A stretch of DNA of 8,580 bases from a bacterium (GTDB lineage: Bacteria > RBG-13-66-14). Of this stretch, positions 1-6,719 are shown one piece after another; positions within the stretch are counted from its first letter, which is position 1; each line of letters starts with the position of its first letter. The notes below the pieces were generated by a model. That model was given only the letters and a program-made list of their open reading frames with translations, did not search any database and was not told the origin of the DNA. Location of the stretch: assembly GCA_021107695.1 (NCBI GenBank), contig JAIOSI010000151.1:1-8580 (forward strand), given 5' to 3'. Position numbers and translations under genes: made by a program.

Positions 1-15
1 ATGCATGATAACAAA

Positions 16-40
16 GGGCGAAGACAAGCTTCGCGCCTAC
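16..40 (-). repeat. GTAGG-type palindromic element, copy 1 (possible terminator of the MFS gene)
   Basis: On the minus strand this begins GTAGGCGCGAAG and ends CTTCGCCC. Arms at 18-23 and 29-34 (GCGAAG/CTTCGC) pair around a 5-nt loop, and the minus strand continues CTTTGT. It starts 26 nt past the stop of the MFS gene, so it could act as a weak intrinsic terminator. It shares the GTAGG head followed by a palindrome with five other sites in the window, but the palindrome sequence differs. Confidence 0.5.
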
Positions 41-66
41 GCCAGCAGGCACAGCACCAACCCACC

Positions 67-1242
67 TTACGCCGACTGCTCTTTCCTCAGGGAGAGAAGA
101 TAGAACACCATCGCGCCGAGGAGAGCCGCACCACCCATCAGGTAAAAGATGTTGCTCAGCTCGCTGGACTCTGCCAACGCACCGCCGATTGAGGCAACCA
201 GCGATCCCGCCCCAAAGGTAAAGGTACTGAGCAGACCGTAGCCCTTGCCCCTGTGTTTGGCAGGTAAGAGTCGTCCAATCAGGTTGTTGGAAATCGGCAG
301 GGTTCCAAAGAGCATCGCCGCCAGGAGAAAAGAACTCAGCAGACTGCCCCAGCCGCCGATGACTCCGCTTAGTCCGGCAATCGCCGCTCCTCCCAGAGAC
401 ATCGCCATCAGGGAACGCAGCGGTTTTTCTTTATCCGCCAGCCGTCCGCCGATCAGCTGCCCCAGAACTCCACCGAGCAGCACCACCGCTGCGGCGAGAT
501 TGCCGATGACCTCCTCGCTTAACCCAGCCAGGAAGAAGGCGTTGCCGAAGTAGAGCGGCATGAAAATTTCCAGCCCCCGATGGGCAAAGCCGAGGAAGGT
601 CGTGCCGACGATGACCAAGGCGATTCGCTTGAGGTTCGCCTTCTCCTGCGCGATTGTGGGGATCGGTTCAGCAAGAGCCGGGGACGACCGCCGTCGCTCG
701 CTGATTACCTGATAACTCAGCATCCCCAGAGAGAGCAGGACGCTAACCCCGAAGAGCTGGGGCCAGCCAGCAACCGCCAGCACTCCGGCACCGAGGAGAT
801 GCCCGACAACATGCCCAATGTTCCCGGTAATACCGTGATAGCCCATTCCCCGCCCGGACTGCCGCACCTCGGCACTGATCAGGGTCAGCCCGATGGGGTG
901 ATACAAACCCGCTGCCAGCCCGATCAGCCCGACCCCCAGGGCGAGCATCCAAAGCGTGGTGGCAAGGGCGGTTATCAGCGCGCCGATGACAATTCCACCG
1001 AGGCAGAGCCGCAGGGTCTTCCGCGCGCCGATGCGGTCAACCAGAAACCCGGCGGGCAGCGAAATCAGCCCAAAGGTCAGATAGGAAAGGTTGGCGAGGA
1101 GACCGTACTGGAAGGTGTCCAGCCCGAACTGGCGAATGAGCAGTATCGAAACCGCCGGCAGGGTCTCCATCACCACGTGAATGATGATGTGCGCCCCGCC
1201 GGTCAGCCCGACAACTCTGCGTTCCTGGTGATTCAGGGTCAT
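67..1242 (-). CDS. MFS exporter, fosmidomycin-resistance (Fsr)-like
   Basis: This is a 391-residue inner-membrane transporter of the major facilitator superfamily, probably a proton-driven drug or metabolite exporter. Hydrophobic segments run through the whole protein in the usual 12-helix pattern, with a polar central loop at about residues 181-206. The MFS motif-A loops are visible twice: GFLVDRIGARKTL at 65-77 and GGRLADKEKPLRSL at 265-278. The stretch GLYHPIGLTLIS (112-123) followed by RGMGYHGITGNIG (131-143) resembles the fosmidomycin-resistance/Fsr-type branch; that subfamily call is from memory of the family, and the substrate is unknown. Length is normal. The start is the ATG at 1242. 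No clear Shine-Dalgarno precedes it, so a short or leaderless transcript is possible. The gene lies 138 bp downstream of the unknown low-GC gene, with a hairpin between them, so it is probably transcribed separately. A palindrome 26 nt past its stop may end the message. Confidence 0.88.
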   Translation of the reverse strand: MTLNHQERRVVGLTGGAHIIIHVVMETLPAVSILLIRQFGLDTFQYGLLANLSYLTFGLISLPAGFLVDRIGARKTLRLCLGGIVIGALITALATTLWMLALGVGLIGLAAGLYHPIGLTLISAEVRQSGRGMGYHGITGNIGHVVGHLLGAGVLAVAGWPQLFGVSVLLSLGMLSYQVISERRRSSPALAEPIPTIAQEKANLKRIALVIVGTTFLGFAHRGLEIFMPLYFGNAFFLAGLSEEVIGNLAAAVVLLGGVLGQLIGGRLADKEKPLRSLMAMSLGGAAIAGLSGVIGGWGSLLSSFLLAAMLFGTLPISNNLIGRLLPAKHRGKGYGLLSTFTFGAGSLVASIGGALAESSELSNIFYLMGGAALLGAMVFYLLSLRKEQSA

Positions 1243-1320
1243 GGTTTATTGGTTGAGGGTGAGAGTAAGGCGGGCTAATCATCGAGCAATAACCACTGCC
1301 AGGCGGCTAAAACACGGAAT

Positions 1321-1358
1321 GTAGGGCGGGGATTTTTGCCGATGAGGCAATCCCCGCC
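1321..1358 (+). repeat. GTAGGG-type palindromic element, copy 2
   Basis: The + strand begins GTAGGGCGGGGATT and ends AATCCCCGCC. The 10-nt arms at 1325-1334 and 1349-1358 are perfectly complementary, and inner TTGCC/GGCAA bases can extend the stem. It lies 22 nt beyond the stop of the minus-strand gene ending at 1381 and upstream of the MFS gene. A stable hairpin forms on either strand, but there is no long T tract. The half GTAGGGCGGGGATT is identical to the start of copy 4 at 5400-5425, so this is a dispersed repeat and not merely a local hairpin. Confidence 0.65.
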
Positions 1359-1380
1359 ATTATGCTGTACCAATATAACG

Positions 1381-1983
1381 CTAGAACATCCCACCCAAGG
1401 CAGCTATTAGCGAGCCAATCGAAGCAATATCACCAAGACGGGAGAGGATACGATCTAATAGGGTTGTGTCAGGCTTGCTGCGTTGAAACTGGTTTTTCAG
1501 CGTTTCCACATCAAACAGAGCATCTTGTCGCTCTTCGCTGGATAGTGAAGTATCCTCTTTCAGGGCTTGTTCAATTTTCGTGAGCTGTTCAGTTACGCTG
1601 GAGTTAATAATTATCGGACTAGCATCCAGCCTTGAGTGTGCAACAACAGCACCAGTATTGTTGGCGATGTTTATGGATTGGTCAATTGCTGATGAGGGCG
1701 GGGTGTCCTGTTGCCTGAAATGTTCTGCAATCCTATCAACATCGCCTTCAAAACGACCAATAAGCATTTCACCTCTTGTTAAGATTATTGCAGCAAACCG
1801 GAACTCTGAATGATGTGAGTTAAGTTGCATTATTCCTCTTTCTGTTAAACCTAATTCTTCTAAATAATATGCAGCTGCTTCTCCTTGCTCTTTAGTAAGA
1901 TATCCATAGTTTAAGTTTGTATCCCTATTTTCACGTCCAGGTGCAGCTAGTAGTAGCTGTGCTGCCAGTTCATGGAAATCCAT
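1381..1983 (-). CDS. Unknown 200-residue protein, low GC, C-terminal helical module
   Basis: I do not recognise this family. The start is chosen from a strong AAAGGAGG at 1988-1995: two consecutive ATGs (1986, 1983) follow, and the second has the more plausible spacing. An open frame continues upstream, but only as a shadow of the prepilin gene. Residues 1-92 look like a compact mixed fold, including a helical stretch LTKEQGEAAAYYLEELGL (29-46) and a strand-like RFAAIILTRG (62-71). Residues 93-130 are polar, Asn/Ser-rich and contain INIANNTG (104-111) and PIIINSSV (123-130). Residues 131-170 form charged amphipathic helices, and the end is hydrophobic (IASIGSLIAALGGMF, 186-200). This linker-helices-hydrophobic-tail layout reminds me of C-terminal modules in phage-defence-associated unknown proteins such as AbiTii-type ones; that is inference only. 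Base composition is clearly lower than its neighbours (about 32-33% GC over 1801-1920), suggesting acquisition. It starts 16 nt after the prepilin stop, so the two could be cotranscribed. Confidence 0.78.
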   Translation of the reverse strand: MDFHELAAQLLLAAPGRENRDTNLNYGYLTKEQGEAAAYYLEELGLTERGIMQLNSHHSEFRFAAIILTRGEMLIGRFEGDVDRIAEHFRQQDTPPSSAIDQSINIANNTGAVVAHSRLDASPIIINSSVTEQLTKIEQALKEDTSLSSEERQDALFDVETLKNQFQRSKPDTTLLDRILSRLGDIASIGSLIAALGGMF

Positions 1984-1986
1984 CAT

Positions 1987-1995
1987 TCCTCCTTT
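1987..1995 (-). promoter_or_regulatory. Strong Shine-Dalgarno deciding the start at 1983
   Basis: The minus strand reads AAAGGAGGA directly before ATGATG. GGAGG ends 1 nt before the first ATG and 4 nt before the second, favouring the second (1983). The site lies in the 16-nt gap after the TAA of the prepilin gene, so ribosomes finishing that gene could reinitiate here. Confidence 0.7.
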
Positions 1996-1999
1996 AGAG

Positions 2000-3994
2000 T
2001 TAGTTATGTATCTGCGGCTGGCTACCCGCTCCCGACGAGAACAACCCGCCCACGCCGAGGAGGTACATTGCCTCGATTCCGGTGGAGCTGCCCGCCGAGC
2101 GGTTGCCGTAGAAGAAGACTGTCCCCGCCTCTGCGGTGCCGAGCCAGACCCGCATTCGTTCCGTTTGAGGGTTGTCCGTGGTAACGGTGTAGCGGCTCTT
2201 GAGGTACTCGTTGCGCACCCAGAGCGGCGGCGTGGCGGTGTCGTCGTAGAGCAGGTAGAGGTGAATCCGATTGTCGCTGTCCAGCCGCCCGTGGAAGTCG
2301 TCGCCCAGAGAGCTTTCGCCATCACCCTTGTTGCGGTCGCCGTTGGCGGTGGTCAGCCAGGTCGCGCTCTCGTAGCTCATGGGCAGGCTGGTGAGGTGAT
2401 AGCTTTCGTCGCTCCAGAGCTGACTGCCGATGGAAAGCCGTACCAGCTGATAGAAGTCTCGCCAGCGTTCACCCCAGGTCGAGGCGAAGACCAGCAGGTT
2501 ACTCAGCCGGAAGGCGGTTGGAGTGAGATAGAAAGCGAATCCCCAGCGGTGTCCGTTCTCGTCCGCCGCCAGCAGGGCGATGCGAGTTCCGCCGAGGCGG
2601 GGTGAGGAAGCTCCCGGTCGGGGAATGAAGACCAGGCTGACCTCACCGGAACTAGCGGAGGGCAGAGAGAGCGGCTCGGTTAGCGGAACTAAAGCCCCGC
2701 TGGGCGAACCGTCGGTATTCTCGAAGAGCAGCTTGCCGTCGAGCAGCACCTGACTCAGCAGCAGATTGTGATTATCCCACGCCGGGCGAAGCTGGGTAAC
2801 CACCAGCGGCGCAGTTCCCCGGTTGGCAACGTGGAAGGCGGCGGTGAGGTCTTCCTCGGAGCGCACATAGGCGGCGTGGTCGGTATCGAGGTAGAAAGAG
2901 GCTCCGCCCCGCCCCCTAACCTCAACCACGAGTGCGTCGGAGCCAAGCTGACTGCGGTTGTCAATTGCCAAAGCATAGAGCAGATGATGACCATCGGCGG
3001 CGGCGAACTCCCCGGACAGAGGATCCCAGCCACCGGGAGCCTCGTAGGGCGAGTAGCCGTCCACGGCAAGGATCCGGTCGTCAAGGTAAAACTCCACCTG
3101 ACGCACCGTGCCGTCGTTATCCTCCGCAGCAGCGCCCACGGGCAGGCGCAGGCGGATAGCGGCTCCGTCCACCGGAGAGTCGAAGATTACCCTCGGTGAG
3201 CCGACCCCTGAATCGCGCAGATTGGCGGCTGCTCCCACGGCGGCAAGCTCTGCGGGAGATTGCGCCGGGGCGTTCTCTGCCGGAACGGCTGGTCCGCCAA
3301 AGTCCGCGGATTTCCCTTCAGGAAAGGCTCCGCCCGTTGCTCCCGCCAGGGACAGCCCTGAGAGGTTCGGCGGAACCACAGTGGTGGTGAGGACGATGGG
3401 AACGAACTCAGGAAACTCCGCCGGAGCCAGCTCCAGACGGATTTCCAGACTGCGCACCTGGCTCCGTGCCAGCAGATTCTCGGTCTTATCTCCGGTCAGC
3501 AGCCGATAGTCCAGTTCCTCGCCAAAGGCATCTCGATAGACAAAGGTGAGCGAACGGACATCGTCGGTCAGCTCCAGCTGCCTGCGCCCGAAGGGTTCGG
3601 CGGAGTCGCTGATTTCCGAGACGAGAGTTCCTCCGACGAGGAGCCGAAAGCCCCGCTTCTCCGCCGGGTCATCGGCATCGCCATCGGGCATTTCGCCGGG
3701 GCGGTTGCCTCCGAGGTCAGCTGCCACGGTGATTGCCGCCGCCGTCGCTTCGGGAATCGGCTCAAAGGCTCCCGCTCCGGTGGGGTCGCAGCCAGCGTCG
3801 GAGAGGGCGTCGACCATCGCCGTGAGTGCCAGCCGCCCCCGCCGCTGAAGCTCGGCTCGACGCTCGGAATCGCTGAAGCTGCTGCTGGTTCCGGTGAGGA
3901 TGATCAGCATCGGCACCATGATAATCGCGAAGATTGCCATGGCGATCAACAGCTCGGTCAGCGTCAGCCCAGCCTGGCTTTTGAGGAGTCTCAT
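2000..3994 (-). CDS. Large PilW-like prepilin with Ig-like ectodomain
   Basis: This 664-residue protein is predicted to enter the type IV pilus or type II secretion assembly pathway and to sit at the cell surface or pilus tip. The start at 3994 gives a canonical short leader, MRLLKSQAG, then LTLTELLIAMAIFAIIMVPMLIIL. That is a type III (prepilin) signal with cleavage after Gly9 and Glu at mature position 5; position +1 is Leu, where Phe or Met is usual. Residues about 36-210 resemble the globular part of PilW-type minor pilins (RGRLALTAMVDALSDAGCDP; DDVRSLTFVYRD). A Pro/Ala-rich linker follows at 210-265. Residues 266-360 read as a bacterial Ig-like domain (IFDSPVDGAAI, DNDGTVRQVEFYLDD, YALAIDN). 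Residues 361-664 are an unrecognised ectodomain of about 300 residues, rich in aromatic and Gly/Asp stretches. Minor pilins usually have 150-350 residues, so this one is about twice the usual length. The open frame upstream of 3994 overlaps pyrC and lacks coding character. No other pilus gene is in the window. Confidence 0.85.
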   Translation of the reverse strand: MRLLKSQAGLTLTELLIAMAIFAIIMVPMLIILTGTSSSFSDSERRAELQRRGRLALTAMVDALSDAGCDPTGAGAFEPIPEATAAAITVAADLGGNRPGEMPDGDADDPAEKRGFRLLVGGTLVSEISDSAEPFGRRQLELTDDVRSLTFVYRDAFGEELDYRLLTGDKTENLLARSQVRSLEIRLELAPAEFPEFVPIVLTTTVVPPNLSGLSLAGATGGAFPEGKSADFGGPAVPAENAPAQSPAELAAVGAAANLRDSGVGSPRVIFDSPVDGAAIRLRLPVGAAAEDNDGTVRQVEFYLDDRILAVDGYSPYEAPGGWDPLSGEFAAADGHHLLYALAIDNRSQLGSDALVVEVRGRGGASFYLDTDHAAYVRSEEDLTAAFHVANRGTAPLVVTQLRPAWDNHNLLLSQVLLDGKLLFENTDGSPSGALVPLTEPLSLPSASSGEVSLVFIPRPGASSPRLGGTRIALLAADENGHRWGFAFYLTPTAFRLSNLLVFASTWGERWRDFYQLVRLSIGSQLWSDESYHLTSLPMSYESATWLTTANGDRNKGDGESSLGDDFHGRLDSDNRIHLYLLYDDTATPPLWVRNEYLKSRYTVTTDNPQTERMRVWLGTAEAGTVFFYGNRSAGSSTGIEAMYLLGVGGLFSSGAGSQPQIHN

Positions 3995-4004
3995 TAGGCT
4001 TCCG

Positions 4005-4033
4005 AAGATAAGGGACTTCGTGAGAGCTTGCAA
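4005..4033 (-). promoter_or_regulatory. Possible sigma70-type promoter of the prepilin gene
   Basis: The minus strand has TTGCAA (4028-4033), a 17-nt spacer and TATCTT (4005-4010), each matching 4 of 6 consensus bases. The -10 box lies only 10 nt before the ATG at 3994, so the leader would be a few bases long and would exclude much of the weak GGAAG upstream of the start. The match is modest, and the site lies just downstream of a palindromic repeat. Confidence 0.3.
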
Positions 4034-4057
4034 GGACACGGCACGCCGTGCCCCTAC
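4034..4057 (-). repeat. GTAGGG-type palindromic element, copy 3
   Basis: The minus strand begins GTAGGGGCACGGC and continues GTGCCGTGTCC. The core GGCACGGC/GCCGTGCC is nearly self-complementary with almost no loop, so a cruciform or tight hairpin is possible. It starts 11 nt after the stop of pyrC and separates that gene from the prepilin gene. It shares the GTAGGG head with the other copies but has a different palindrome. Confidence 0.6.
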
Positions 4058-4068
4058 GGTCAACAGAT

Positions 4069-5376
4069 TCAATCTCGATAGAGTTTTCCGCCGATGACAA
4101 CTCCCACAGCTCGCCCCTTTAGCTCCCAGTCGGTAAAGGGCGTGTTCCGCCCCTTGCTGGCAAACTCCTCCGGCTGCACCGTCCACCTGGCGGCACGGTC
4201 AATCAGGGTAATGTCGGCGATGGCTCCCGGTGCGAGGGTTCCTCGGTCGGTCAGTCCAAGTCGCTTCGCCGGATTGGTGGAGAGCTTTTCAACCGCCTGA
4301 GAGAAGCTGAGATGCCCCGCCTCGACGAGGTGGGTCAGGGTTAACCCAAGCATGGTTTCCAGCCCGACGATGCCGAAGGGTGCCTGGGCGAAGGGGCGAT
4401 CCTTCTCCGACATAGTGTGGGGAGCGTGGTCGCTGGCGATGATCTCCAGGGTCCCGTCGGTAAGTCCCTCGATAACCGTCCGGCGGTCTTCGGCGGAACG
4501 TATCGGCGGATTCATCTTGATCCGGGCGTTGAACTCCACCGGCAGCATGGACTGGTCGAGGCAGAAGTGATGCGGAGCCGCCTCACCGCTGACATCAAAG
4601 CCCCGTGCTTTGGCGTGGCGAATCAGCTCCACCGAGCGAGCCGTGGAAACATGGTCAATATGAAGAGGAATCCCCGCGCGGGCGGCGATCAGCAGGTCGC
4701 GCTCGGTGCCGACCTCCTCCGCTTCTTTGAGGATGATGGGCAGCCCGGTGGTTACGGCGTAGGCTCCGGCGGAGATAACCCCTCCGGCAGAAAGTCCCTC
4801 GTCCTCAGCGTGGGAGATGACCAGCAGTCCCAGATCACGGGCGTAACGCAGGGAGTTCAACAGCAGCCCCGGCTGCTCGATAGGATGCCCGTCGTCGGAG
4901 AGAGCGACCGCTCCGGCAGCTCGTAACTCTCGCAGTGGGGCGATATTACCGCCAGCCAGTTCCTTCGTTACAGCGGCGATTGGCAGCACATTGACCAGCC
5001 CCACCCGCTTTGATTCACTGACGATGTACTCCACCGCCGCTTCGTTGTCGATGAACTGCCCGGTGTTCGCCTTGCAGGCGATGGTGGTAAAGCCTCCCCG
5101 CAGGGCGGCGGCGGCTCCGGTGGCGATGGTCTCTTTGCCCTCCAGCCCCGGCTCGCGAAGATGCACGTGAATGTCGATCAGACCGGGAACAATGTGGAGT
5201 CCAGCGCAGTCCACCACCTGGGCATCGGGAGCTTCTATCTCCTTGTCCACGGCGGCGATGCGTCCGTCGCGAATCAGCACATCAAACCGCCCGTCCACCC
5301 CAGTGGCTGGGTCAACGACGGTGCCATTGGTCAGAAGAAGGGGTTTGGGGGGAGATTCTATTTTTGGAGAAGGCAT
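4069..5376 (-). CDS. pyrC: Dihydroorotase, class I
   Basis: This 435-residue cytosolic zinc amidohydrolase interconverts carbamoyl aspartate and dihydroorotate, the third step of pyrimidine synthesis. Visible ligands and catalytic residues are DIHVHLREPG (His70, His72, Arg74), LSDDG (160-163, the class I bridging-Asp region in place of a lysine), ISHAED (His189), HIDHVSTA (His242) and ASDHAPH (Asp316). The amidohydrolase ending GTLAPGAIADITLID is at 379-393. Length fits the family. One feature is unusual. The substrate-binding loop normally reads M-P-N-T-N-P, but here it is CKANTGQFID (101-110), keeping Asn104 and Thr105 and losing Met, both Pro and the second Asn. The ATG at 5376 has only a weak purine stretch upstream. 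The gap from ispA is 59 nt and contains a palindromic repeat. No pyrB is visible, so partnership with aspartate transcarbamoylase cannot be judged. A hydantoinase-type paralogue is less likely given HLREPG and SDHAPH. Confidence 0.92.
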   Translation of the reverse strand: MPSPKIESPPKPLLLTNGTVVDPATGVDGRFDVLIRDGRIAAVDKEIEAPDAQVVDCAGLHIVPGLIDIHVHLREPGLEGKETIATGAAAALRGGFTTIACKANTGQFIDNEAAVEYIVSESKRVGLVNVLPIAAVTKELAGGNIAPLRELRAAGAVALSDDGHPIEQPGLLLNSLRYARDLGLLVISHAEDEGLSAGGVISAGAYAVTTGLPIILKEAEEVGTERDLLIAARAGIPLHIDHVSTARSVELIRHAKARGFDVSGEAAPHHFCLDQSMLPVEFNARIKMNPPIRSAEDRRTVIEGLTDGTLEIIASDHAPHTMSEKDRPFAQAPFGIVGLETMLGLTLTHLVEAGHLSFSQAVEKLSTNPAKRLGLTDRGTLAPGAIADITLIDRAARWTVQPEEFASKGRNTPFTDWELKGRAVGVVIGGKLYRD

Positions 5377-5399
5377 ATGCTCTCTATGTTGGTTTCCAC

Positions 5400-5425
5400 G
5401 GCGGAGATTAAAATCCCCGCCCTAC
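5400..5425 (-). repeat. GTAGGG-type palindromic element, copy 4
   Basis: The minus strand begins GTAGGGCGGGGATT and ends AATCTCCGCC. The arms pair with one G-T wobble around almost no loop. Its first 14 bases are identical to copy 2. It starts 10 nt past the stop of the polyprenyl synthase gene and lies in the 59-nt gap before pyrC. Confidence 0.65.
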
Positions 5426-5435
5426 ATTTGGGCAT

Positions 5436-6326
5436 TCAATGGTCTCGGCTGGTTACGAACTCTGCCAGGGCGAGGAGGACTTCGGGGTGAGCCAGTCGCT
5501 TCGCCTCTTTCAGTGCCATCTCGATACGCTCCTCGGCAAGCTCACGGGAGCGTTTGATGCCGTGGAGGCTGGGGTAGGTGCTTTTGTTCCGCTCCTGGTC
5601 AGAGCCAACCGGCTTGCCCAGCTTCTCTTCGTCGCCCTGCACATCGAGGATGTCGTCAACAATCTGGAACGCCAGTCCCAGGCTCTCTGAGTAGCGGGTG
5701 GCGGAGTTCAGCGTGGCGTAGTCCGTTTTGGCGAGGACTGCCCCCATCCGGGCGGCGGAGCGAATCAACGCCCCTGTCTTGTGGGTGTGGATGTAGTAGA
5801 GCTTGTTGCTGTCTATCTCCTGCCCCTCGCTCTCCACGTCAACCACCTGCCCGCCGATCATGCCAAAGGTTCCGGCGGCGGTGGCAAGCTCCTGCACGCA
5901 TAGCAGCAGACGGTCGGAGAGTTCAACATCCCGTGTGGCTGCCTCGGCAATTATGTTGAAGGCGACGGTGAGCAGGGCATCTCCAGCGAGAACCGCCGTG
6001 GCTTCGCCGAACTCCTTCCAGACCGTGGGCTTGCCCCGGCGCAGCTCATCGTTATCCATACTGGGGAGGTCGTCGTGAACCAGCGAGTAGCTGTGGACGC
6101 ACTCCAGGGCGCAGGCGACCTCCATAGCTCCAGGAGGAATCTCCCCGCTGATCGCCTCGGCGGTTGCCAGGAGGAGGATCGGGCGCAGCCGCTTGCCTCC
6201 GGCGAAGACGGCGTGGTGCATCGCCCGATGGACGGACTCCGGGTAGGCTCCGCCGTGAGGCATCAGGCGGGTAAGCTCCCCCTCAACCAGTTCCTTGCGT
6301 TCTTTGAGATAGGCTTTCAGGTTCAT
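5436..6326 (-). CDS. ispA: Short-chain polyprenyl (farnesyl or geranylgeranyl) diphosphate synthase
   Basis: This 296-residue cytosolic trans-prenyltransferase condenses isopentenyl diphosphate with allylic diphosphates to make C15 or C20 precursors for quinones, carotenoids or longer prenyl carriers. Family motifs are intact: GGKRLRP (43-49), the first Asp-rich motif DDLPSMD (85-91, with the two-residue insertion of bacterial FPP synthases), RRGKPT (96-101), HKTGAL (182-187), GQVVD (159-163) and the second Asp-rich motif DDILD (224-228). The loop after it reads GKPVGSDQERNKSTYP. Residues before the first motif, CVHSYSLVH, resemble E. coli IspA, favouring FPP, but GGPP cannot be excluded. The ATG at 6326 is preceded by AAAGGA with 4-nt spacing, so it is preferred over a frame opening 13 codons earlier at 6365. 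Known genomes often place ispA directly after xseB; here a reversed small gene intervenes. Confidence 0.93.
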   Translation of the reverse strand: MNLKAYLKERKELVEGELTRLMPHGGAYPESVHRAMHHAVFAGGKRLRPILLLATAEAISGEIPPGAMEVACALECVHSYSLVHDDLPSMDNDELRRGKPTVWKEFGEATAVLAGDALLTVAFNIIAEAATRDVELSDRLLLCVQELATAAGTFGMIGGQVVDVESEGQEIDSNKLYYIHTHKTGALIRSAARMGAVLAKTDYATLNSATRYSESLGLAFQIVDDILDVQGDEEKLGKPVGSDQERNKSTYPSLHGIKRSRELAEERIEMALKEAKRLAHPEVLLALAEFVTSRDH

Positions 6327-6330
6327 AGGT

Positions 6331-6336
6331 TCCTTT
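6331..6336 (-). promoter_or_regulatory. Shine-Dalgarno deciding the ispA start
   Basis: The minus strand reads AAAGGA, then ACCT, then ATG at 6326. This supports starting at MNLKAYLKER and not at the upstream start with MRHRIRKNLRKEP, which adds a basic stretch not typical of the family. Confidence 0.6.
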
Positions 6337-6383
6337 CGTAGGTTCTTACGTATCCTGTGTCTCATCTGCTATGTTAATTCATC

Positions 6384-6412
6384 TAGACAAGCCGTGATTA
6401 ATCTGCTATGCT
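6384..6412 (+). promoter_or_regulatory. Sigma70-type promoter for the zinc-ribbon gene
   Basis: The + strand has TAGACA (6384-6389, 5 of 6 matches to the -35 consensus), a 17-nt spacer and TATGCT (6407-6412, 4 of 6). A TGC immediately before the -10 gives an extended -10. Transcription would start near 6419, leaving a leader of about 60 nt before the GTG at 6479. A similar TGCTATGTT occurs 37 nt upstream (6367-6375) without an obvious -35. Confidence 0.5.
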
Positions 6413-6432
6413 GACTCGGCTCGTCCTTGTGG

Positions 6433-6451
6433 CTGGAGCATTCGGCTCCGG
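6433..6451 (+). promoter_or_regulatory. Hairpin in the leader of the zinc-ribbon gene
   Basis: GGAGC (6435-6439) pairs with GCTCC (6445-6449) around a 5-nt loop, and the flanking CT/GG extends the stem to 7 bp with one wobble. It lies 27 nt before the GTG start. The hexamer CGGCTC occurs three times in the same leader (6417, 6443, 6449). There is no T tract, so a structural or regulatory role is only possible, not shown. Confidence 0.35.
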
Positions 6452-6478
6452 CTCGGCTAACAAAAACTGTTGGAGGTT

Positions 6479-6670
6479 GTGATAGCTAGGACATACGATT
6501 GTCCCAATGATGGTTGCAATGGCATTCTGAACGGGAACTATAATAACCTATTCAGCTGCAACGAGTGTGGGTTAGCACTCTACATAGACCCAGGAATAAA
6601 CATAATTCAAATTCGTACCGACGATGACGAGTATATTACGTGGGGTAGAATCGATTTATTGCGTGACTAA
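6479..6670 (+). CDS. Small zinc-ribbon protein, unknown function, low GC
   Basis: This 63-residue protein has four cysteines in zinc-ribbon spacing: CPNDGC (Cys8, Cys13) and CNEC (Cys27, Cys30), with Gly after the last. The second half (LYIDPGINIIQIRTDDDEYITWGRIDLL) looks like alternating strands, so a single small ribbon domain with a beta tail is likely. I do not recognise a family, and no catalytic residues are visible. The start is uncertain. GTG at 6479 follows GGAGG with only 2 nt between, while TTG at 6470 overlaps that GGAGG and has no ribosome site of its own. It is the only + strand gene in the window, has its own promoter and a UUCG hairpin after the stop, and is about 37-42% GC against over 60% nearby. 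It sits between xseB and ispA, often adjacent in other genomes, suggesting insertion. It could be a regulator, an antitoxin-like protein or a cargo gene; none of these is demonstrated. Confidence 0.65.
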   Translation: MIARTYDCPNDGCNGILNGNYNNLFSCNECGLALYIDPGINIIQIRTDDDEYITWGRIDLLRD

Positions 6671-6719
6671 AACTCCGTCAGGTTATGTTTGGAATTCTAC
6701 CTAGTCCTCGATTCCCAGT

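Noticed and set aside
580..1278. A 232-codon open frame on the + strand opposite the MFS gene
   Set aside because: The translation is Gln/Gly/Pro-rich and without domain character, while the minus strand encodes a full transporter.
1987..2325. A long N-terminal extension of the unknown 200-residue protein
   Set aside because: The extension is Thr/Ser/Arg-rich shadow sequence from the prepilin gene. A strong ribosome site and double ATG mark the real start near 1983.
2006..2605. A 199-codon + strand frame opposite the prepilin gene
   Set aside because: It has no recognisable domain. The frame is explained by the base composition of the opposite coding strand.
3995..4186. A 64-codon N-terminal extension of the prepilin frame
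   Set aside because: It would bury the prepilin signal internally and overlap the pyrC 3' end. The sequence there is the shadow of pyrC and a repeat.
5171..5557. Overlapping + strand frames around the pyrC 5' end
   Set aside because: They run across both the pyrC start and the ispA end and have no motif or ribosome site.
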